Source: Rhodobacteraceae bacterium HLUCCO07 (GTDB taxonomy: Bacteria; Pseudomonadota; Alphaproteobacteria; Rhodobacterales; Rhodobacteraceae). From it: a DNA stretch of 64,000 nucleotides. The DNA is taken from assembly GCA_001314705.1 (NCBI GenBank), contig LJSU01000019.1:248001-312000 (forward strand), in the 5' to 3' direction. The position numbers and the translations under genes were made by a program. The notes beneath the pieces were generated by a model. The model was not told where the DNA came from. It saw only the letters and a list, made by a program, of their open reading frames with translations, and made no database searches. Positions 56,553-64,000 of this stretch are shown here, piece by piece. Numbering within the stretch: the stretch's first letter is position 1; every line of letters begins with the position of its first letter.

Positions 56553-57551
56553 TCACCGCCATTTCTTGGTCTGGAAGGCGCCCTGGGATTCCTTTTGCCC
56601 CTCGGTCAGGGCCACGAGGTCCGCGAGTTGCGGCTCACGCCCCTCGCGGATGGCATCCACGGCGGCGCGGAAATTCGAGACCACCTGCCGGACATAGGCG
56701 CGGCTGCGCTGGCGACCCTCGATCTTGAAAGCATGAACCCCGGCCGTCATCAGCTCGGGCAGGAGCCGGGCGAGGTTGAGGCTGACCGGTTCCTCGAAGG
56801 CGTAATAGCCCGTTTCGCGGCAGGGCGCGCGATAGCGTCCCTTGCAGATGGTGGGATAGCCCGCCGTCTCGTCCGGAGCGAAACGGTCGATGGTAAAGGC
56901 ACCCAGCCGCGTGGTCATGCCACCATCGGCTTCGCGCTTGTACTCGACATCCGCGGCGGGTGAACAGACGCCGTCCATATTGGTCGAAAGCCCGGTGGCG
57001 TAATTGGTCAGGCTGCACCGGCCCTCGACCATCAGCCCGTGATTGCCAAAGATGAAGGTTTCGATCTCGCAGGGGATTTCGGCCATGATGGCGCGGATTT
57101 CGGACATGGTCAGGATGCGGGGCAGGACCACGCGTTTGATCCCGAAATTCTCGACGTAATAGGCGATCGCCTCGGGGCTGGAGGCGGCGGCCTGCACCGA
57201 AAGATGCAGGCGCTGATCGGGATGGGCCTGCCGGATCGCGGCGGCGACACCGATGTCGGCGACGATCATTGCATCGACACCGAACCGCACACCCATTTCG
57301 GCCGCGTCGCGCCAGAGGTCGAATTGCCCGGCCGGGGGAAAGGTATTAAGCGCCAGCAGAACCCTGGCGCCGCGTGCATGGGCGTATTCGACCGCTTCGG
57401 CCATCTCCTCGGGCGTGAAGTTCAGCCCCGGGAAATTGCGCGCGTTGGTGGCGTTCTGAAACCCGCAATAAACGGTATCGGCACCTGCATCGACCGCGGT
57501 TCGCAGCGCGGCCGGGGTGCCCGCGGGACAGACCAGTTCTCCGACTGTCAT
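56553..57551 (-). CDS. ubiU: UbiU, U32-family ubiquinone biosynthesis protein
   Basis: UbiU forms a complex with UbiV for O2-independent ring hydroxylation of ubiquinone precursors. The 332 residues have the U32 core (GRCSLTNYATG, VCSPAA, CKGRYRAPC). Cysteines 179, 196 and 236 match three E. coli ligands (176, 193, 232). The position of the first ligand (E. coli Cys169) is Gly172 in FGNHGLMVEGRC. It overlaps ubiT by 4 bases and precedes ubiV by 4 bases. Confidence 0.92.
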   Translation of the reverse strand: MTVGELVCPAGTPAALRTAVDAGADTVYCGFQNATNARNFPGLNFTPEEMAEAVEYAHARGARVLLALNTFPPAGQFDLWRDAAEMGVRFGVDAMIVADIGVAAAIRQAHPDQRLHLSVQAAASSPEAIAYYVENFGIKRVVLPRILTMSEIRAIMAEIPCEIETFIFGNHGLMVEGRCSLTNYATGLSTNMDGVCSPAADVEYKREADGGMTTRLGAFTIDRFAPDETAGYPTICKGRYRAPCRETGYYAFEEPVSLNLARLLPELMTAGVHAFKIEGRQRSRAYVRQVVSNFRAAVDAIREGREPQLADLVALTEGQKESQGAFQTKKWR

Positions 57552-58066
57552 GCCTTGTTCGCCTTTCTTTTCTCAGCCATACGCCGCAGCCCGGCCAGCG
57601 CCGCGCGCCCCGGCGCGCCATGCATGTCGGCCACGCGCCCGGCGATGGAGCCGTCGACATCGTCAAGCGCGTTGCGCAGGCTGACCACGGCCTCGGTGTT
57701 GCCCTCGATCACGAGGTCACGGGAAAAGAACAGCGCGTCACCGTCGAGATCGGCATCGACCAGTTCCAGCAGATCGAGAAACCGGCCCGAGATCCGCGCC
57801 ACATGATCAGGCGGCCGTCGCCGTGACACCGCGCGCATCAGCGGCGCATCGGGATCTGGCCGCAGGTGCAGCACAAAGGGCATGTCGATCGGATCTATGA
57901 TGAAATCGCGCCCGACCCATGGGCCCAGGCGATTGAACATGCCCGGGTTTTCCGCCGCGATCCGCCGGACGACCCGGGCCAGCAATGGCTGGAGCAGGAA
58001 GAGCGGCAAGGGAAATCCCGGGCGGGATCGTGGCAGGGGCGAGGGGTGCAGGTCGGCATTGGACAT
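57548..58066 (-). CDS. ubiT: UbiT, SCP2-domain ubiquinone biosynthesis protein
   Basis: 172 residues beginning MSNADLHPSP with an SCP2-like lipid-binding domain (PGMFNRLG, FLDLLELVDADLDGDALFFSRDLVIEG). UbiT is required for the anaerobic ubiquinone pathway and probably carries the lipid substrate. I chose the ATG at 58066 because GATAGGTG lies about 7 bases before it; the frame also allows GTG at 58075. It is the first gene of ubiT-ubiU-ubiV, with an FNR-like box 35 bases upstream. Confidence 0.9.
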   Translation of the reverse strand: MSNADLHPSPLPRSRPGFPLPLFLLQPLLARVVRRIAAENPGMFNRLGPWVGRDFIIDPIDMPFVLHLRPDPDAPLMRAVSRRRPPDHVARISGRFLDLLELVDADLDGDALFFSRDLVIEGNTEAVVSLRNALDDVDGSIAGRVADMHGAPGRAALAGLRRMAEKRKANKA

Positions 58067-58100
58067 GCAATGCACCTATCACCCGGACCGCGCCCATCAC

Positions 58101-58114
58101 TTGATTTTGGTCAA
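58101..58114. promoter_or_regulatory. FNR/FnrL-like box ahead of ubiTUV
   Basis: TTGAT-TTTG-GTCAA, one base from the FNR consensus. It lies 35 bases before the ubiT ATG. The ubiTUV genes act without oxygen, so FNR-type control is expected. A start site 41.5 bases from the centre would coincide with the ATG, so the transcript may be leaderless or the start slightly upstream. Confidence 0.72.
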
Positions 58115-58178
58115 TTGGCCCAAGCCTTGAGGCATCAAACGCGCATTGTAAAATGGACGGTTCGCATAGCACGAAAGA

Positions 58179-58194
58179 GGGCGAAACATCGCCC
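58179..58194 (-). terminator. weak hairpin downstream of 58265 gene
   Basis: GGGCGA (58179-58184), loop AAAC-like, TCGCCC (58189-58194), with T-rich DNA on both sides. Possible terminator of the leftward gene at 58265-58519. Confidence 0.45.
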
Positions 58195-58264
58195 CCTTTT
58201 CAATTCATGCTTTCGGCTTGCCGGACCCGAAAGGGCCCGGTTTCCGAGTTGGCCGAATATGGCC

Positions 58265-58519
58265 TCAGGCGGCCTCGGTGGTCTGTTCGGGCCTTGTCAG
58301 CTCATAGCCCTTGCGCTTGAGCGCGTTGATGATCTTGCGCCCCTTGCGAAGTTCATCCTTCTTTGCCTCCTCCCAGGCAAGCTTGCGCTGGTCCTGGGTT
58401 GCATCGGGGTTGCTGTCGCGAAAGTCCTGGAGCCATGCCGTATAGGCGACAAGGCGCACAGCCTTGCGAATGGCGGTTTGCTCGGGTGTCTTCGGGGTTT
58501 TTTCTGTCGTTTCTGCCAT
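58265..58519 (-). CDS. small charged hypothetical protein
   Basis: 84 residues (MAETTEKTPKTPEQTAIRKAV ... LAWEEAKKDELRKGRKIINALK), rich in Lys and Glu and probably helical. GGAAAG precedes the ATG complementing 58517-58519. No signal peptide or membrane segment and no family I recognise. Codon use looks coding. It lies between ubiT and a secreted protein gene. Confidence 0.72.
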   Translation of the reverse strand: MAETTEKTPKTPEQTAIRKAVRLVAYTAWLQDFRDSNPDATQDQRKLAWEEAKKDELRKGRKIINALKRKGYELTRPEQTTEAA

Positions 58520-58651
58520 GATTGCACTTTCCGGGAAAAGTCGGGTCCAGTCATCCCGGATCCGGTTGTTCAGATCGGGCGCGCGATGTCGCCGCTTGCA
58601 AGGATAGCACATCCGCGGGATTTGCAACTGCGATTATTCTCAAGGTCGCGG

Positions 58652-59071
58652 TCAGAAGGGCCAGACATCTTCGAAGGTGTCAGCGCAGAACTGCTCGGCA
58701 TGGGCCGTCCGCAGGTTATAGCCGACACGACGCATCGAAACCGAATAATTGCCACCCGTGCCCGGCCGCGGCCCATTGGCAAGCTCCGAATCGGGGTGAA
58801 GCGTGAAGACCACGCCACGCTTGCCGCTCTCGGACAGGCTCGCCCCATAGCCCCGCAGGATGTAGAGCCGGTCATTGCCCCCTGCCCCCTGGGTCTGGCG
58901 CGCGTATTCAGCGGCTGCGCACCAGATCTGGCGTGGGCCGTCCGCCCCGCGCGTGACCACTTCGAACCCGCCTTGAACCGGTGCCACGGTCAGACCGTTG
59001 ATCGCAGTGAAGGCCTGGGCGGATCCGGCAGCGAGGCCCAAAGCGAGTGCCGAAATCAGGATTCTGTGCAT
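58652..59071 (-). CDS. secreted hypothetical protein
   Basis: 139 residues starting MHRILISALALGLAAGSAQA, a clear Sec signal peptide cut after Ala20. The mature part has two Cys (CAAAEYARQ near 51 and FCADTF near 128), which may form a disulfide in the periplasm. I recognise no domain. It precedes rpoD on the same strand across 117 bases. Confidence 0.78.
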   Translation of the reverse strand: MHRILISALALGLAAGSAQAFTAINGLTVAPVQGGFEVVTRGADGPRQIWCAAAEYARQTQGAGGNDRLYILRGYGASLSESGKRGVVFTLHPDSELANGPRPGTGGNYSVSMRRVGYNLRTAHAEQFCADTFEDVWPF

Positions 59072-59188
59072 TGGTCACCTCCGCTGACGCTCACCCGTCG
59101 ACATAGGTTGCGCGGAGAGTCGGTTCAATTCACAAACGGCTGATCCGCGTAGGCAGCGATCACCGGCCTCGCGGATTTCGCAAACGGT

Positions 59189-61165
<1,977 letters not shown>

Positions 61166-61236
61166 TGAGTGCTCCTGCTCAGTCGGTCTGCGAGACTATC
61201 TTGGGACGACCGTTTCCGGCCAATCCCGCGACAGGT

Positions 61237-61311
61237 GATTCGCTTAACCGCGAATCATGGGGGTATCGGGGTGATTCGGCCACCCGTTTACCCTGAATTC
61301 TTCACCGAATC
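61237..61311. promoter_or_regulatory. cluster of four GANTC sites upstream of rpoD
   Basis: GATTC at 61237 and 61273, GAATC at 61252 and 61307: four sites for the CcrM adenine methyltransferase in 75 bases, in the rpoD-dnaG gap, together with a TTAACC. By base composition about one site per 300 bases is expected. CcrM methylation affects promoters in Alphaproteobacteria, so this may mark a cell-cycle-controlled rpoD promoter. Confidence 0.5.
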
Positions 61312-61325
61312 CTCACCAAAACGCG

Positions 61326-63266
61326 CTACCGTTGCCGTTTGGCATAATTGATCTTGTCCAGCAAAGCATCAAACGCGTCCTTTTCCCGTCGGTCGATCCG
61401 GGCGCCGTTGTCACCGAGATCGAATTCCGCCTTGTCCTCCCCCGTGCCGTGCGCGGCCCGGTTATGCGCCTCGGCGGCCTGACCCAGCCTCCATGTCAGC
61501 GCTTCATCCGCCGGCCCCGACAGGTCTTCGGCCGCCTCGGCGATCTCGGCCTGAAGGCCACGATTCGCATCGATCTTGGCCAGTTCCTCGGCCACGGTCA
61601 TCCGCGCAAGTTCGATATCGCCCGGACGGCGGAGTGCGGGGACGATGCGAAGATGGGGCTGCGCAAAGAGTTTTTCAAGCGCTGCCTCGCCCAGCGCCGC
61701 AGCCATCGGTTCGGGCCCGGGCGAAATCTCTTCGGCCAGCAGGCGCAGCATCCGGTTGCGCAGCGCATCATGATCGGGATCGAGGCAATGCATGGCCTCG
61801 ATCTGACCCTCGAATTCCTGCGCCAGATCGGGATGCGAAATCAGCACCGCAAGGATCACGGCCTCGCGAAGGTGATCTTGCGCGGCGTCACCCGCAGCCA
61901 CGATGAGCGAGGATTTCGTCGCGGTCTGAACCTCTGGCAAGGCTGACCATCTTGCCTTGGGGGTCCATTGGCGGCGCGGGTTGAAGAGCTTCCAGCGCAT
62001 ATCCTTGATCGCGGCCCCGTAATGCTGGCGGATCGACGGATCACGGATAAGTTTAATCTTTTCTCTCAGGGCCTTATCGAGCGCTGCCTTGCGTTCCGGG
62101 CTGTCGAAGACACGGCCTTCGGTCTCGCGCTGCCACAACAGTTGAACCATCGGCATCGCCTGATCGAGCAGGGATTGCACCGCCCCCGGCCCGCCCTGGC
62201 GGAGCACGTCATCCGGGTCTTTGCCTTGGGGCATCAAGGCGAAACGCAGGGATTTGCCGGCTTCGAGAAGCGGCAGGGCGAGGTCGATCACGCGATGCGC
62301 GGCGCGCAGCCCGGCGGTGTCACCGTCGAGCGCGATGAGCGGTTCATCCGCGATGCGCCACAAGAGTTGAAGCTGGGCTTCGGTGACAGCCGTGCCGAGC
62401 GGCGCGACGGCGGCGCCGAACCCAGCCTCGGAGAGCGCGATCACGTCCATGTAGCCCTCGGCCACGATCAGCGGCTGCCCCTTGCCCGCCGCCTCGCGGG
62501 CCGGGCCGTGATTGTAGAGCGTGCGCGATTTGTCGAAGAGCAGGGTTTCGGGTGAATTCAGATACTTGGCATTGTCGTTCGGGTCCATCGCCCGGCCGCC
62601 GAACGCGATGCAGCGCCCGCGCGGGTCGCGGATCGGAAAGATGATCCGGTTGCGGAACGTGTCATAGGGCTTGCCACCCTGCCGGGTCGAGGGTTTGGCA
62701 AGACCGGCCTCGATAATCAGGTCTTCGGCGATCCCCTTGGCGCGCAGGTGATCCCACAGGTTCTGCCAGCCGTCGGGCGCGAAACCGATCTCGAACCGCT
62801 CTTGCGCCTCTGCGCCAAGTCCCCGTTTTTGATCGATATATTCGCGTGCCATGGTTCCGGCGGCGGTGCGCAGTTGCAGGCGGAAGAACTGCACCGCCTG
62901 TTCCATTACATCGGCCAGTTCCGAGCGCCGGTCGGCCTTTTGCCGGGCTTGCGGGTCGTGGGCGGGAAGCTGCATCCCGGCCTCGCGGGCGAGGATCTCG
63001 ACCGCCTCCATGAAGTCCACGTTCTCGGTTTCGCGGACAAAGGAAATCGCGTCTCCCTTGGCGTGGCAGCCAAAGCAGTAATAGTAGCCCTTGCGGTCAT
63101 CTACATGAAAAGACGCTGTTTTTTCCTGGTGGAAAGGGCATGGTGCCCACATGTCGCCCTTGCCCTGGTTGGATTTGCGCATGTCCCACATGACCTTGCG
63201 ACCGACCACCTGTGAAAGCGAGGTGCGGGTGCGCAATTCATCGAGGAAACCGGGGGGCAGCGACAT
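61326..63266 (-). CDS. dnaG: DNA primase DnaG
   Basis: Synthesises RNA primers at the replication fork. The 646 residues show the CHC2 zinc finger (Cys43, His46, Cys64, Cys67), the RNA polymerase domain, and TOPRIM acidic motifs (VAEGYMDVIAL and LDGDTAG). The C-terminal helicase-binding part (about 440-646) is more divergent. It precedes rpoD, the familiar dnaG-rpoD macromolecular-synthesis order. Confidence 0.96.
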   Translation of the reverse strand: MSLPPGFLDELRTRTSLSQVVGRKVMWDMRKSNQGKGDMWAPCPFHQEKTASFHVDDRKGYYYCFGCHAKGDAISFVRETENVDFMEAVEILAREAGMQLPAHDPQARQKADRRSELADVMEQAVQFFRLQLRTAAGTMAREYIDQKRGLGAEAQERFEIGFAPDGWQNLWDHLRAKGIAEDLIIEAGLAKPSTRQGGKPYDTFRNRIIFPIRDPRGRCIAFGGRAMDPNDNAKYLNSPETLLFDKSRTLYNHGPAREAAGKGQPLIVAEGYMDVIALSEAGFGAAVAPLGTAVTEAQLQLLWRIADEPLIALDGDTAGLRAAHRVIDLALPLLEAGKSLRFALMPQGKDPDDVLRQGGPGAVQSLLDQAMPMVQLLWQRETEGRVFDSPERKAALDKALREKIKLIRDPSIRQHYGAAIKDMRWKLFNPRRQWTPKARWSALPEVQTATKSSLIVAAGDAAQDHLREAVILAVLISHPDLAQEFEGQIEAMHCLDPDHDALRNRMLRLLAEEISPGPEPMAAALGEAALEKLFAQPHLRIVPALRRPGDIELARMTVAEELAKIDANRGLQAEIAEAAEDLSGPADEALTWRLGQAAEAHNRAAHGTGEDKAEFDLGDNGARIDRREKDAFDALLDKINYAKRQR

Positions 63267-63301
63267 GGGCGTTCACGAATTTTCCTAGAAAATTCAAGTC
63301 C

Positions 63302-63604
63302 TTATTGCTTGTAGGCGTTGCATTGTTCGAGAAAGGAGCCGCTGACATCGCGTTTCAGGTCGCTGCGGTGGAGCGTGTAGACAAAGCCCACGAGCAGCGG
63401 GACGGACGGGGCAAGGCCCTCTTCGGTGGCGTCGAGAATGACCTTTTTCGTTCGCGCCTCGGAGCGCCTTTTCTGTCTCATTTCAACAGCTTGCGAAACG
63501 ATCTCGGTCTGCGCCGCGCAGCGGTCGGCGCGTTCCTGTTCGGTTTCGGAAACTGCCGGAGCGGCGATCGGGAGCATCAGGATTGCAGCGAGAAACGCAC
63601 GCAT
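63302..63604 (-). CDS. small secreted hypothetical protein
   Basis: 100 residues starting MRAFLAAILMLPIAAPAVSE, a Sec signal peptide with a likely cut near residue 19. The mature part has a pair of Cys (RCAAQ and QCNAYKQ) and is Glu/Arg-rich. GGCAGGAGGCC precedes the ATG. I recognise no family. It sits just upstream of dnaG. Confidence 0.75.
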   Translation of the reverse strand: MRAFLAAILMLPIAAPAVSETEQERADRCAAQTEIVSQAVEMRQKRRSEARTKKVILDATEEGLAPSVPLLVGFVYTLHRSDLKRDVSGSFLEQCNAYKQ

Positions 63605-63668
63605 GGGGCCTCCTGCCGGGGATTCGGCTCTGTCGTGTTTGACACAATATGACGCAACGCGCGGTGCG

Positions 63669-63777
63669 GTTAAAGGTCGGATGCCATCGGCCGGGCGGGG
63701 GGTGATCTGCGGCTGCTGGACGGCTGCCATGCGTGCACCGCCGCAGTGCGGCATTCGCGACGCCGAATCCGGTTAAC
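63669..63777 (+). repeat. GTTAAC-bounded 109-bp intergenic repeat, copy D
   Basis: GTTAAA at 63669-63674 and GTTAAC at 63772-63777. The G-run GGGGGGTGATCT and two diverged CGGCTGC units are kept; the second half has diverged more. Left boundary carries one change in the hexamer. Lies between two minus-strand genes; the right flank GCCGCGCGCGG matches copy B. Confidence 0.65.
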
Positions 63778-63808
63778 GCCGCGCGCGGTGGTGGTGATTT
63801 TCATCATA

Positions 63809-64000
63809 TCAAAGTCGCTTGCGCGCCGCGACCGATTGCATCGCTGTTTCGAGATCATGCGCCAGCGTCGCGGCCATCGAGCGGAACACGAGGATGAGGA
63901 ACGCCTCCTCGCCCAGCCGGGTGAGCGAGCCCATCATATGCGCGATCTCGGTGCGCGCGGTGTGGCCGCGTTTGAACGATCCGCGCCGCAGGTCGAGCGG
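63809..64000 (-). CDS. unknown protein, N-terminus outside window
   Basis: The C-terminal 63 residues of a frame running off the right edge (PLDLRRGSFKRGHTARTEI ... SVAARKRL). The visible end has a hydrophobic stretch (EEAFLILVFRSMAAT) within a helical region and a basic tail. I do not recognise it. It is followed on its 3' side by repeat copy D. Confidence 0.65.
   Translation of the reverse strand, partial: PLDLRRGSFKRGHTARTEIAHMMGSLTRLGEEAFLILVFRSMAATLAHDLETAMQSVAARKRL

Overview
This is a high-GC chromosomal window from an alphaproteobacterium, most likely family Rhodobacteraceae (Rhodobacter/Roseobacter relatives). Evidence: adjacent ruvC-ruvA-ruvB, DUF484-xerC, a Pcs-type phosphatidylcholine synthase, a fused ATP sulfurylase/APS kinase, phaA-phaB for PHB, a RibB with a degenerate second domain, a decaprenyl-type diphosphate synthase, a DUF1127 protein and FnrL-like boxes. 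No rRNA, tRNA, CRISPR array, prophage or insertion sequence was recognised. Most genes are housekeeping; the interest lies in intergenic DNA, a few broken or fused genes, and one displaced operon.

Layout. 1-4.7 kb: end of an unknown gene, ruvCAB, a DUF1127 protein with a strong terminator, a small membrane protein, prmA. 4.8-9.4 kb: an MFS transporter and a YeeE/YedE sulfur transporter diverging around an FNR-like box, then priA. 9.5-16.8 kb: transaldolase, DUF484-xerC, pcs, ogt, ileS, a truncated hemoglobin. 16.8-25.8 kb: ycjX-GNAT-ycjF, truA, an Lrp/AsnC regulator diverging from trxB, an in-frame winged-helix/Sat/ApsK gene, ychF. 26-33.2 kb: DUF1737, trpA, Nudix, DUF1178, SDR, an FNR-box-preceded NitT/TauT-like ABC transporter, lysC. 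33.4-44.8 kb: ptsP, ecsC-like, GNAT, flavin reductase, tag, an EAL protein, phaA-phaB, an EamA transporter, small conserved genes, polyprenyl diphosphate synthase. 44.9-55 kb: a nusB-ribH-ribB-ribE / ribD-nrdR riboflavin set on the minus strand, split by a Tat-exported MBL hydrolase and a plus-strand capsule block (kpsS, a KpsD/Wza-like lipoprotein, kpsC). 55.2-58.1 kb: yjbQ and the oxygen-independent ubiquinone genes ubiV-ubiU-ubiT behind an FNR-like box. 58.2-64 kb: small unknown genes, rpoD, dnaG and a truncated unknown gene.

Main novelties. (1) Four intergenic elements of 108-110 bp (411-518, 12542-12649, 25833-25942, 63669-63777) are bounded by GTTAAC (GTTAAA once). They share a G-run core followed by tandem 11-bp units of the type CCGGCTGCCRC, and a single-ended relative sits at 24631. 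This looks like a small repeat family of unknown function. (2) ubiV carries one in-frame amber codon that separates two well-conserved parts, and its partner UbiU appears to have Gly at the first iron-sulfur Cys position. (3) A perfect 13-bp hairpin abuts the ribB ribosome-binding site and does not look like an FMN riboswitch. (4) A winged-helix domain is encoded in frame, without a stop, ahead of the sulfate-activation enzyme. (5) A perfect FNR-type box precedes an ABC transporter of unknown substrate.

How the genes work together: ubiTUV, the ABC transporter and possibly the YeeE protein form a candidate low-oxygen (FnrL-type) set. The rib genes, nusB and nrdR form the usual alphaproteobacterial flavin/nucleotide block, here broken by surface-polysaccharide genes. 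ruvCAB, xerC, priA, dnaG, ogt and tag handle DNA processing and repair.
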